From Ridgeia piscesae (Eukaryota; Annelida; Polychaeta; Sabellida; Siboglinidae), in NCBI GenBank assembly GCA_025642075.2, contig JAODUO010000484.1:37501-101500 (forward strand): a stretch of DNA of 64,000 nt, in the 5' to 3' direction. The position numbers and the translations under genes were made by a program. Below, in pieces: positions 25,701 through 36,943 of this stretch. The first letter of the stretch is position 1. Each line of letters begins with the position of its first letter. Below the pieces are notes generated by a model. The model had not been told where the DNA came from. It saw only the letters and a program-made list of their open reading frames with translations, and ran no database searches.

Positions 25701-26606
25701 TGTCCGCATGTGTGCGCATGTGTGCGCATGTGTGCGCATTTGTGCGCATGTGTGCGCTTGTGAGCGCATGTGAACGCATGTGTGCGTATGTGTGCCCATG
25801 TGTGGGCATGTGTGCGCATGTGTGCGCATGTGTGCGCATGTGTGCTCATGTCTGCGCATGTGTGCGCTTATGTGCGCTTATGTGCGCATGTGTGCGCATG
25901 TGCGCGCATGTGCTCGCATGTGTGCGCATGTGTGCGCATGTGTTCGCATGTGTGCGTATGTGTGCGGATGTGTGCGCATATGGGCGCATGTTTGCGCATG
26001 TGTGTGTATCTGTGCGCCCGTGTGCGCGTGTGCGCGCATGTGTGCGCATGTGTGCGCATGTGTGCGCGCGTGTGCGCGTGTGTGCGCACGTGTGCGGATG
26101 TCTGCGCATGTGTGCGCATGTGTGCGCATGTGTGCGCATGTGTGCGCATGTGTGCGCATGTGTGCGCATGTGTGCGCATGTGTATGTGTCTGTGCGCATG
26201 TGTGCGCATGTGTGCGCGTGTGTGCGCGTGTGTGCGCGTGCGTGCGCGTGCGTTCGCATGTGTGCGCATGTGTGCGCATGTGAGCACATGTGTGCGCATG
26301 TGTGCGCATGTGTGCGCATGTGTGCGCATGTGTGCGCATGTGTGAACATGTTTGCGTAAGTGTTGGCATGTGAGATCATGACTGGACATGTTTGCGCATG
26401 TTTGTGTATATGTGCGCATGTGTGCGCTTTTGTAATCGTGAATGCGCAAGTGTGCGCATGTGTGCGCATGTGGGCATGTGTGCATATCTGTGAGCATATG
26501 TGTGCGTATTTGTGAGTGCATGTGTGCGCATGTGTGTGCATGTGTGCACATGTGTGCGCATGTGTGCGCATGTTTGCGGATTTGTAAGCATGAATGCGCA
26601 TATGTG
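22772..26606. repeat. Decamer satellite, right part, with periodic landmark units
   Basis: The same TGTGCGCATG decamer continues. The landmark GAGATCATGACTGGACATG recurs near 22777, 23553, 24125, 24902 and 26372 (a partial copy, TTGACAGGACATG, lies near 25233). It is usually followed by a block containing TTTGTAAGCATGAATGCGC. Spacings of about 776 and 778 bp occur twice, pointing to segmental amplification. Subsections differ, for example CGCGTG-rich at 24740-24800 and 26205-26255. All long frames on both strands are artefacts. Confidence 0.95.
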
Positions 26607-26835
26607 CGCACGTCCAGCCGTCCTCTCCAATCTAGTCGCCCTCTCCCGTCTAGCCGCCCTCTCTCGGCTAGCCGCCCTCTTCCGTCTTGTCGCACCCTCT
26701 AGCCGCCCTCTCCCGTCTAGTCGCCGTCTCCCGTCTGGTCGCCTTCTCCTGTCTAGCAGCCCTCTCTTGCCGCCCTCTCCCGTCTAACCGCCCCCTACCG
26801 TGTAGTCGTCCTCCCCGTGTTGTCGCCGAAAATCC
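26607..26835. repeat. 18-bp CTAG satellite, first block
   Basis: The monomer CTAGCCGCCCTCTCCCGT starts immediately at the edge of the decamer array and is cut at about 26835 by a LINE. The same satellite resumes at about 29079. Confidence 0.9.
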
Positions 26836-27208
26836 AGCCTGGAAATCCCTACGGTATTTGGTTATAAACGTGTTTGTTGAAATGCTAGGAGCATAGTAAA
26901 CAAAATAAATGAACTAAACATTATGTTTAGAAGATATTGACCCTCACCTAATAGGTATAACTGAATCTTGGGACAGCCCCGATATATCAGATGACGAATT
27001 AGGAATGACAGGATAAGTAGTGTTTAGGAAAGATAAATTAGGAAGAATGGGAGGCGGAGTTATTTTATATATATTAAAGAATCAATCCAGGCTAATGAAC
27101 TAAAATTAGAAAAAGAAGCAGAATGTGAAGAAACTCTCTGGTGTAACATAGTTACAGGAAACTCAACATTAACTGTTGGGTTAGTGTATCGGAGTCCAAA
27201 CATAAGAT
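26836..27208 (+). mobile_element. LINE family C, endonuclease N-terminal fragment (plus)
   Basis: The plus-strand pieces NARSIVNKINELNI, then after a frameshift EDIDPHLIGITESW, then VVFRKDKLGRMGGGVILYI and TLTVGLVYRSPN fit the apurinic/apyrimidinic-type endonuclease of a LINE ORF2. The ITESW block carries the early catalytic Glu, and GGGV and YRSPN are conserved blocks. It stops abruptly at about 27208, where the 3' end of a minus-strand copy of what looks like the same family begins. It contains frameshifts and stops and is not functional. Confidence 0.8.
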
Positions 27209-29078
27209 TTAACAAGATATTTAACAAGATTGCCACCTAGAGATTCAACTCTAGATGGGAAGTGGTCTAGGAAGCCATTTGGCTTAACGAGAGTCCAACC
27301 TATCTATCTAAGTATACCCCGCCCGTCTTAGGTATATGTCGATTTTAGTTTTAAATATGTTAACACAACTAACACGTACACAATCAGCTGATAACCTGTT
27401 CCATTCGTTTACTGTTCTTTGTGAAAATGACAATTTTCTAATATCTAGTCTACACTGCTTCTTTGCTAATGTAACTCCATTTCCTCTAATCCTTCTCTCT
27501 TCCTTGACTGTGAAAAAATATTTCTGTCAATACGTTCATACCCATTCAATATTTTAAACACCTCAATCTGATCTCCTCTCAATCTTCTGGTTTCTAGTGT
27601 TGTTAAACCACATTCTTTTAGACGCATTTCATAACTAATATTGATGAGTTTTGGTATAATTTTGGTTGCTCTCCTTTGTACTGTTTCTAGCATATCAATA
27701 TCCTTCTTGCGATATGGCCTCCATGCTTGTATACAATATTCTAAGTGAGGCCTAACTATTGTTTTATACAGCGGTATTATTAGTTCTTTTCCTTTGTACA
27801 CTATATTTCGCCTAATTAATCCAAGAATTTGGTTTTCGTTCGCTGCAGGCAATTCCACACTGTTCTGATACCTTCATGTCAGCAATACTAGTTAACCCTA
27901 AGTCCTTTTCCTTTAAGGTAGTATTTAGTACAGTACCACCCATTGTATATTGTGCATCTTCATTCCCATATCCTGTGTGAAGGCACTTACACTTTCCAAA
28001 ATTAAACAGCATTTGCCACTTCTCAGACCATTCTATCAACTTATTAAGATCATCTTGTAAATGCTGTCTATCTGCATCACTTTTAATTTTCCTAAACACT
28101 TTTGTGTCGTCCGCAAACGTCGACACCTTGCTTGTTATGTCATCAACCAAATCATTGATATTATATTTAGAATAAAATAGGTCCCAGTACTGATCCCTGC
28201 GGTACTCCACTCAAAACCGATTTCCAGTTTGAAACCTCCCCATCAACTACTACTCTTTGTCTTCTATCAATAAGCCATTTTTCTATCAAGTTGATCATAC
28301 CATTTCCTATGCCATGTGCCTTTAGTTTAAGTAGTAGTATTTGGTGTGGCACTTTGTCAAAGGCTTTATAAAAATCTAAGTAGATTATATCTACTGGTGA
28401 TCCCTCATCTACCCACTTTGTGACATCTTCCAAAAATATAACATATTTGTTAAGCATGACCTCGCTTTTAAAAACCCATGTTGAGATGGGTTTATCAATT
28501 TATTTTTAACAAGAAAATCAACCAGGTGATCTTTAATTAGTCTTTCTAATAGTTTGCAAATCACCGATGTTAAACTCACTGGTCTAAAGTTCTCTGACCT
28601 GTTTCTCGAACCTTTTTTTTAAATAATGCTATAATGTTTGCTTCTTTCCATTCTAACGGAACTATTCCCTCCTCTAATGGCAAATTGAACACTGTTGCAA
28701 GCGGTATGCTGATTTGTTCTACAATTTCCAATAGTAATTTGGGAGGAATCCCATCCACTCCAGGTGATTTATTATCCTTCATATCTCTTATTTTCATAGC
28801 TACCATTGTTAGGGTTACAATTAGTTGTCCTAAATAGTCAAACTCTCTCCCTTCGAACTTAGTCTCAAGTACTCGTAATATACTAATATCTTCCCTGGTA
28901 AACACCGAACTAAAGTACTCATTTAGGTTTTCTGCCATTAAGTATCCCTGTGTTATTATGTTTCCATCACTACCTTCTAGAGGACCGACCTTATCCTGAA
29001 CTTTCTGTTTACTTCGAACATACGCATAAAAACTCTTGCTGGCATGTTTTATATTAAAAGCTATTTTTTGTTCGTAGC
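27209..29078 (-). mobile_element. LINE family C, reverse transcriptase and 3' end (minus)
   Basis: Read on minus, this is a nearly continuous ORF2 C-terminal two-thirds. From 29078: YEQKIAFNIKHASKSFYAYV; MKDNKSPGVDGIPPKLLLEI (fingers); VDIIYLDFYKAFDKVPHQIL (palm motif A with catalytic Asp); SGVPQGSVLGPILF (motif B); VSTFADDTKVF (motif C, catalytic DD); LYKTIVRPHLEYCIQAWRPY; and a C-terminal region ending in TCTTGTTAAATA-type tandem tails at 27209-27235. Single-base lesions split it into open pieces at 28576-28938, 28167-28457, 27812-28210 and 27466-27858. This is the best-preserved RT in the window, with all three key palm motifs intact. CR1/jockey-like affiliation is inference from motif style. 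Confidence 0.88.
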
Positions 29079-32000
29079 TTCTCTACCCGCCTTCTCCATT
29101 TTAGTCGCCTTCTCCTGTATAATCGTCCTCTCCCGTCTTATTTCCCTCTACCTTCTAGCCGCCCTCTCCCATCCTGTCTAGTCGCCATCTCTCGCCGAGC
29201 TCTCCTTTGCATCCGCCCTCTCTTGTCTTGTCGACCTTTCCCGTCTAGTCGCACTCGACCGTCAAGTCGCCCTCTCCCGTCTAGCCGCCCTATCTAGCCA
29301 CCCTCTCCCGTCTACCGCCCCCTACCGTATAGTCGTCCTATCTCGTCTAGCCGCCCACTCTAGCCGCTTTGTCCAGTGTGGTCGCCCTCTCCCGTCTAGC
29401 CCACTTCTCTAGCCGCTCTCTCCCGTCTAGCCGCCCTCTGCCGTCTAGCCACCCTCTTCCGTTTAATCGCCCTCTTCGTCTAGCCGCCTTATTCCGCTTA
29501 GTCGCCAACTGCATTCTAACCGCCGCTCTCTCCCTTCTAGCCGCAGTCTCGGGTCTAGCCGCCCTCTCCCGTCTGGCAGTCCTCTTCCATCTAAAAGCCC
29601 TCTCCCGTCTTGCGGCCCTTTTCCCGTCTAACTGGCCTCTTTCATATAGTCGCCCTCTCCCGTCTATTCGCCTTCTATCGTCTAGCCTCCTCTCCTGTAA
29701 AGCCCCCCTCTCCCGTCTAGTGGCTATCTCCCGTCTAGTCGCCCCATCCCGTCTAGTCGCCCTATCTGGCCGCCCTCTCCCGTCTAGGCGCCTTCTCCCG
29801 TCTAGTCGCCAACTGCGTTCTAACCGCCGCTCTCTCCCTTCTAGCTGCGGTCTCCCGTCTAGCCGCCCTCTCCCGTCTAGCCGTCCTCTTCCATCTAGAA
29901 GCCCTCTACCATCTTGCCGCCCTTTCTAGCTGGCCCCTTTCATATTGTCGCCCACTCCCGTCTATTCGCCTTCTACCGTCTAGCCGCCCTTTCCCGTCAA
30001 TCCGCCTTCTCTGGTTTAGCCGCCCTATTCACCCTCTCCCGTCTTGTCGCCCTCTTCCGTCTAGTCGCCCTCTCCCTTCTAGGCGCTCTCTCCCGTCAAT
30101 TCGCCCTCTCCCATTTAGCCGCCCTCTCCCGTCAAGCCGCCCTCTCCGGTCCAGTGGCTATCTCCCGTATAGTCGCCCTATCTGGCCGCCCTCTCCCGTC
30201 TAAGCGCCCTTTCCCGAGTAGTTACCCTCTTCCGTCTGACTTCCCTCTCCCGTGTAGTCGCCCACTCCCGTCTAGTCGCACCTCTCACCTCTAACCACCC
30301 TCTCACGTCTAGCTGCCCTCTCCCGTATACTCGCCCTTCCCGTCTAGTCGCCCTCTCCCGTCAATCGCTCTCTCCCGTCCAGCCGACTTCTCCCGTCTAG
30401 TCGCTCTCTCCCATCTAGATGCCTTCTCCATTCTAGTTTCCCTCTCCTGTCTAATCGCTCTGTCCCGTCTACTCGCACTCTCCCCTCTAGCCGTCCTCTC
30501 CCGCCTAGCCGCCCTCGCCTTGTCTAGTCGTCCTCTCCCCTGTAACCGCCCTCTCCAGTCTAGCCGTCCTGTCACGCCTAGTCGCGCTCTCATCTGCAAA
30601 CACCCTCTCCTGTCTGGTCGTCCTCTTCCCGTCGCCGCCATGCACAGTTTAGTCGCCCTCTCCCGTCTAGCCGTCTTCTACCGTCTAGTCGCCCTCTCCA
30701 CATTAACCACCCTCTTCCATCTAGCGGCACGCTCGCTTCTAGTCGCACACTACTACCTAGTCGCCCTCTGCCGTCAAGTCACCCTCTTTACCCGCCCTCG
30801 TAGCCGTCTCATGTCCTGTGTAGTCTAGCAGCCCTCTCCAATATAGCCGTCCTGTCCTTTCCTGTCGCCCTCTCCCGTTTTTTGGCCCTATCCCGTTTAG
30901 TCGGCGTCTCCCGTCTAGCCGCACCCTGCCGTCTTGCCTCCCACTCCCGTCTAGTCGTCATCTACCGTCTAGTCATCCTCTCTCTACGCATTATCCCGTC
31001 AACCCGCCTTCTCCCGCGTAGCCGCCTTCTCCCGCCTAGCCGCCTTCTCCCGTCTAGCAGACTTATCCCGTCTAGTTCCCCTCTCACGTCTAGCCGCCCT
31101 CTACGGTCTACCGCATTCTCTCACCTAGTCGCCCTCTGCGTCTATCGCCCTGTCCCTTCTACCAGCTCTCTGCCTTCCAGCCGCCCTCTCCCGAATAGTC
31201 GCCTTATCCCGTCTAATTGCCCTCTCCCTTCTAGTCGCACTCTCCCGTCTAGTCGCTCTCTCCCCTCTTGCCGCCTTCTCCATTCTAGTCGCCCTCTCAT
31301 GTCTAATCGCCCTCTCCCGTCTTGCCGTCCTATCACGTCTAGTCGACATCCTCGGAAGCCGTCTTCTCCTGTCCTCTGTAGTCTAGCCGCCCTCTACCCT
31401 CTAGACGCCATCTCCTGACTAATCGCCCTCTCCCCTCAAGCCGCTCTCTCCCGGCTAGCCGCCCTCTTCCATCTAGCCACCCTCTCCCGATTAGCAGCCC
31501 TCTCCCATCAAGCCGCCCTCTTCTGTCCAGCCGCCCTCTACTCTCTAGCCGCCCTTTCCCGTCTAGTCCCTCCCTCTAGCCGTCCTCGGTACCCGTCCTC
31601 TCCCGTCCTCTGTAGCCTAGCCGTCCCCTCCCCTGTAACCGCCATCTCCAGTCTATCCGTCCTCTCCCGTCTAGCCGCCCTCTCTAGCCGCCCTCTGTAG
31701 CCGTCCTCTCCCATCCTCTGTAGTCCAGCCGCTTTCTCCCGTTTAGTCGCCTTCTCCCGTCTAGCCGCCCTCTCTAGCCGCCCTCTCTAGCCGTCCTCTC
31801 CCATCCTCTGTAATCCAGCCGCTTTCTCCAGTATAGCCGCTCTCTTCTGTCTAGTCGCCCACTCCCCGCTAACCGCCCTCTCCCGTCTAGCCGCCCTTTC
31901 CCGTCTAACCGCCTCTCACTTAAAGTCGCCCTCTACTGTTTAGTCGCCCTCTGCCGTCTAGTCACCCTCTCTAGCCGCCCTCGGTAGCCGTGCACTCCCG

Positions 32001-35000
32001 TCGTCTGTAGTCTAGCCGTTCTCTCCCGTTTAGTCGCCTTCTCCCGTCTAGCCGCCCTCTCCCGTTTAGCCGCCCTCTTCTCTCTAGTCGCCCTCTACCG
32101 TCTAACCGCCCTTTCCCCTCCCTCTCTAGCCGTCCTCCTCCGTCCTCTGTAGTCTAGCCGCCCTCGCCCGTTTAGCCGCACTCTCCTGTCCATTCGCCCT
32201 CACTCGTCTAGTCGCCCTCTCCGGTCTAAACGCCCTCTCTTGTCTAACCGCCCTCTCCCGGCTAGCACTCTTTCCATCTAGCCACCCTCTCCCGTTTAGG
32301 CGCTCTCTCCCGTCAAGCCGCCCTCTTCCTTCTAGTTGCCCTCTCCCATCTAGCAGTCCTCTCTCATCTAGTCGTCGTCTCCGGTCTAGTTGCTCTCGCC
32401 CGTCAAGTCGCACTCTCCCCTCTAGTCGCCCTCTCTAGCCGCCCTCTCCCGTCTAGTCGCCCTCTCCCGTCTAGCCGACTTATCCTGTCTAGTCGCCCTC
32501 TCCGTTCTAACTGCCGCTCTCTCCCGTATAGCCGGGCTCTGCCGCCTAGCCGTCCTCTGTCGTCTAGCCGCCCTTTTCCGTCTGGCCGCCCTCAACATTG
32601 TAGTCGCCATCTACCGTCTAGTCGCCCTACGCCATCTAGTCGCCCTCTCCTGTCCAATTGCCCTCTCCCGTCTAGCCGCCCTCTCACATTTAGTCGCCCT
32701 CGCCCTCTCCCTCTAGCCGCCCTCTTCTGTCTAATCGCCCTCTCCCGTCTAGCCGCCCTCTCACGTCTAGTCGCCCTCTCCCCTCTAGCCGCCCTCTCCC
32801 GTTAAGCTGCCCTCTTCTGTCTAGTCGCCCTATACCGTCTAGCCGCCCTTTCCCATCTAGTCTCCCTCTATAGCCGTCCTCGGTACCCGTCCTCTCCCAT
32901 CCTATGTAGTCTAGCCGTCCTCTCACCTGTAACCGCCATCTCCAGTCTAGCCGTACTCTCCAGCCTAGTCGCCCTCTCCACTGTAGCAGCCCACTGCCGT
33001 CTAGTCGCTCTCTCCCCTCTAACCACCCTCTCCAGTGTAGCCGCCTTCTCCCTTCTAGACGCCTCTCGCTTCTAGTCACCCTCTACCGTTTAGTCGCCAT
33101 CTGCCGTCTAGTCACCCTCTCTAGCCGCCCTCGGTAGCCGTCCTCTCTCATCCTCTGTAGACAAGCCGCTCTCTCCCGTTTTGTCGCCTTTTCCCGCCTA
33201 GCCGCCCTCTACCGTCTAGACGCCCTCTTCTGTCTAGTCGCCCTCTCCCGTCTAACCGCTCTTTCCCGTCTAGTCTCCCTCTCTAGCCGTCCTCGATAGC
33301 CGTCCTCTCCTGTCTTTTGTAGTCTAGCCGCCCTCTTCCGTCTAGTCGCCCTCTCCTGTCTAATCGCCCTCTCCGGTCTAATCGCCCTCTCCCGTCTTGC
33401 CGCCTCTCACGTCTAGTCGACATCCTCGGTAGCCGTCCTCTCCCGTCCTCTGTAGTCTAGCCGCCCTCTGCCTTATAACCCCCCTCTCCTGACTAATCGC
33501 CCTCTCCCCTCTAGCAGCCCTCTCCCGGCTAGCCGCCCTCTTCCATCTGGCCACCCTTTCCCGTCTAATCTCCCTCCCTAGCCGTCCTCTGTACCCGTCG
33601 TCTCCCGTCCTCTGTAGCGTAGCCGTCCCCTACACTGTAACAGCCATCTCCAGTCTAGCCTTCCTCTGTCGTCTAGCCGCCTCTCGCTTCCAGTCGCCCT
33701 CTACCGTTTAGTCGCCCTCTGCCGTCTAGTCACCCTCTCTAGCCGCCCTCGGTAGCCGTCCTCTCCCATGCTTGTAGTCTAGCCGCTTTCTCCCGTTTAG
33801 TCGCCTTCTCCCGTGTAGCCGCCCTCTCCCGCCTAGCCGCCCTCTTCTGTCTAGTCGCCCTCTCCCCGCTAACCGCCCTCTCCTGTCTAGCCGCCCTCTT
33901 CTGTCTAGTCACCCTCTCCCGTCTAACCGCCTTTCCCGTCTAGTCTCCCTCTCTAGTAGTCCTCGTTAGCCGTCCTCCTCCGTCCTGTGTAGTCTAGCCG
34001 CCATCTCCCGTTTAGCCTCCCTCTCCTGTCTATTCGCCCTCACTCGTCCAGTCGCCCTCTCAGGCCTAAACGTCCTCTCTTGTCTAGCCGCCCTCTCCCG
34101 GCTAGCCGCCCTCTTTCCATCTAGCCACCCTCTCCCGTTTAGACGCCCTCTCCCGTCTAGTCTTCCTCTCCCGTCTAGTCGCCCTCTCCAGCCGCCTTGT
34201 CCCGTCTGGTCGCCCTCTCCCGTCTAGCCGTCTTCTCTAGCCGCCCTCTCCAGTCTAGCCGCCCTCTACCATCTAGTCGTCCTCTCCCATGTAGTCGCCC
34301 TCTTCCGTCTAGCCGCCTTATCCAATTTAGTCGCCCACTCCGTTCTAACGACTGCACTCTCCCTTCTAGCCGGCCTGTTTCATATAGTCGCCCTCTCCCG
34401 TTTATTCGCCTTCTCGCGTCTAGTCGCCGTCTCCCGTATAGTCGCCTTCTCCCCTCTAGCCGCTCTCTCCCTTATACCGCCGTCTCCCGTCTAGCCGACC
34501 TCTCCCGTCTAGTCGCACTGTCCCGTCTAGTCGCTCTCTCCCCTGTAGCCGCCTTCTCCATTCTAGTCGCCCTCTCCCGTCTAATCGCCCTCTCCCGTCT
34601 AGTTGCCATCCTCGGTAGACGTCCTCTCCCGTCCTCTGTATTCTAACAGCCCTCTCCCCTCTAGCCGCCCTCTCTTGTCTACTCGCCATCCTCGGTAGAC
34701 GTCCTCTCCCTTCCTCTGTAGTCTAACCGCCCTCTCCCGTCTAGCCGCCCTCTCTTGTCTACTCGCCATCCTCGGTAGACGTCCTCTCCCTTCCTCTGTA
34801 GTCTAACCGCCCTCTCCCCTCTAGCCGCCCTCTCTTGTCTACTCGCCATCCTCGGTAGACGTCCTCTCCCTTCCTCTGTAGTCTAACCGCCCTCTCCCGT
34901 CTAGCCGCCCTCTGCTGATTAATCGCCCTCTCCCCTCTAGCCGCCCTCTCCCGGCTAGCCGCCCTCTTCCATCTAGCCACCCTCTCCCAATTAGCAGCCC

Positions 35001-35966
35001 TCTCACATCAAGCCGCCCTCTTCTGTGTAGTCGCTCTCTCCCGTCTAGTTACCCTCTCCTGTCTAGCAGTCCTCTCCAGTCTAGCCACCCTCGCCCGTCT
35101 AGTCTTCTTCTCCCCTGTATCTGCACTCTCCCGTCAAGCCGCCCTCTTATGTCTAACCGCCCTCTCCCGTCTAGCCCCCCTTTCCCGTCTAGGTCTCCCT
35201 CTCTAGCCGTCCTCGGTACCAGTCCTCTCCCGTCCTCTGTAGTCTAACCGTCCTCTCCCCTGTAACCGCAATCTCCGGTCTATCCGTCCACTCCCGTCTA
35301 GTCGCCCTCTACCGTTTAGTCGCCATCTGCTGTCAAGTCACCGTCTCTAGCCGCCCTCTGTAGCTGTCCTCTCCCGTCCTCTATAGTCTAACCGCTCTCT
35401 CCCGTTTAGTCACCCTCTACAGTCTTGCCGCTCCCTCACGTCTAGTCGCCCTCTCCCGTTTAGTCGCCGTCTATCAACGAACTCTCCCGTCAACCCGCCT
35501 TCACCCGTCTAACCGCCATCTCCCGTGTTGCCGCCCTCTCCCGTCTAGCCGCCCTCTTCTATCTAGTCACCCTCTCCCGTCTAACCGCCCTTTCCCGTCT
35601 AGTCTCCCTCTCTCTCTCTAGCCGTCCTCGGTAGCCGTCCTCTCCTGTCCTCTGTATTCTAGCCGCCCACTTCCGTCTAGCCGCCCTCTCCTGTCTAATC
35701 GCCCTCTCCCGTCTAGCCGACGTCTCACGTCTAATCGCCCTGTCCCCTCTAGCCGCCCTCTCCCGTCATGCCGCCCTCTACCGTCTAGCCACCATCACCC
35801 GTCTAGCCGTCCTCTTCCATCTAGCCGCCCCCTCCCGCCTTGCCGCCCTTTCCAGTCTAGCCGCCCTCTTCCAAATAGTCGCCCTCTCCCGTCTAATCGC
35901 CTTCTCCCGTCTAGCCGCCCTTTCCCATCTAGCCGTCTTCTCTAGTTTAGCCGCCCTCTCCCGTCT
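29079..35966. repeat. 18-bp CTAG satellite, main diverged domain
   Basis: The monomer GTCTAGCCGCCCTCTCCC repeats with period 18 bp, with many variants. A recurring punctuation containing TCCTCGGTAGCCGTCCTC and CCCGTCCTCTGTAGTCTAG appears every 100-300 bp from about 31350 onward, which marks higher-order organisation. Because 18 is a multiple of three, hexapeptide frames (LSRLAA on plus, RGRLDG or ERAARR on minus) stay open for hundreds of bases and mimic proteins. The plus strand is strongly pyrimidine-rich. Confidence 0.95.
34671..34915. repeat. 80-bp higher-order repeat, three near-identical copies
   Basis: ACTCGCCATCCTCGGTAGAC starts at 34681, 34761 and 34841, with almost no differences between copies. 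This is a recent local amplification within the older 18-bp satellite. Confidence 0.9.
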
Positions 35967-36660
35967 GCGACTTCGCCTTTCCGGATACAAATTTTGCGAA
36001 GGCGCTACTTGCAATGCTATCTGCGTTGCGATTGGTTGGTGGAAGTAAACACGCGCCACGTCCATTTGTCAGTGCGACCTGGCAGGCGGGAGCGTCGTCG
36101 AATCGAGAAATACACAAAACCAACCAGAACGCGCGGAAAGTGAACTGAGCGAACTGACCTATATAAAAACATTACGCGCTGTTTTTCTGCCACATACAAG
36201 ATCGTTAGAATCTAGGTGGAAAAATTGTATTAGTAGAACAGCCGAAAATACGATATTGTTTCGATTATGATCACGTGCATTTATTTCCTTTTTATTACAT
36301 AAATTTTATTTGCGCAATTAATTAATCTCACTTGCTAATAATTATGACATGCATTTAAAACATTTATTTCCATTTTTATTACAAAAAGAATTGTTTTCGC
36401 AATTAATTGTGCTCACTTGCTAATGATTATTATGACATGCATTTAAAACATTTATTTCCATTTTTACTATATCAATAGTATTTGTTACAGTCATTTCCAA
36501 TAATTTTTATACAAGTCATACATGAGATTATAAAAGAAATGAAATTAAACAATAACACTCTTACATATAAAATAAATTGCGCAAGGCTAGCTTGTAAAGT
36601 ACAATGTGAACATACAGAATATACAACTACATTAATTGATGAAAAAACATGTAAAGAGAA
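35967..36660 (+). repeat. Left inverted arm of the 2.3-kb element
   Basis: Homologous to the reverse complement of 37540-38278. The outer 300 bp contains shared landmarks such as GGCAGGCGGGAGCGTCGTCG and GAAAATACGATATTGTTTCG. The inner part has the tandem TGACATGCATTTAAAACATT repeat (near 36345 and 36433, 88 bp apart). Confidence 0.85.
36160..36168 (+). promoter_or_regulatory. TATA-like box in left arm
   Basis: TATATAAAA lies about 320 bp upstream of the plus-strand ORF at 36482, facing it. The opposite arm has only TACATAAAA at the matching place. A core promoter role is inference. Confidence 0.35.
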
Positions 36661-36943
36661 AAATGTACTTCAGCAAGTCCTTGCGAGAAGAGGAAAAGAA
36701 GAAGAAGAAGAGGCAAGCACCACACAACCTCGCATATGTTGTGTCTGCAAACACTGCTTTGGCACTAAATTTATTGTATTGTGGACATTGTATTTACCTC
36801 AATCAAATTTGCAACAAGTTTCATTAATTCCATTTCCACACCTAGAAAATAATTATTTTGTAAATCATAACAGCGCTGTGGCAGTCTGCTTGTCATTTAT
36901 GTTCATTGTTGATATTGTGTGTATGTGTAAAATGAACTTATAG
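36482..36943 (+). CDS. Small ORF (153 aa) in the inverted-arm element, unknown function
   Basis: I do not recognise this protein. It has a Lys-rich start, then a stretch RLACKVQCEHTEYTTTL with a C-x3-C-x-H pattern, an acidic/Lys-rich linker (KEEEEEAS), then PRICCVCKHCFGTKF with clustered cysteines, and a hydrophobic end. In the overlapping frame (36636-36827) LLYCGHCIYLNQICNKF adds further Cys/His. The two frames together look faintly like a frameshifted RING-type zinc finger, but this is weak. The RLACKVQCEHT block is also encoded, in the same frame, by the opposite arm (about 37570-37605, minus). A third copy with a stop lies near 37255-37292. That suggests it was once coding. The start codon is uncertain: TTACAG at 36485-36490 could be a splice acceptor. 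Confidence 0.3.
   Translation: MLQSFPIIFIQVIHEIIKEMKLNNNTLTYKINCARLACKVQCEHTEYTTTLIDEKTCKEKNVLQQVLARRGKEEEEEASTTQPRICCVCKHCFGTKFIVLWTLYLPQSNLQQVSLIPFPHLENNYFVNHNSAVAVCLSFMFIVDIVCMCKMNL

Noticed and set aside
20921..26695. Dozens of long Thr/His/Ala/Cys/Met-rich open frames on both strands
   Set aside because: They come from a stop-free 10-bp repeat (30-bp codon period) open in several frames at once; no domain, start context or splice signal.
26836..29078. Twin-priming explanation for the opposed LINE halves
   Set aside because: The 3' end of the minus copy, not its 5' end, abuts the inverted endonuclease part, which is the wrong geometry.
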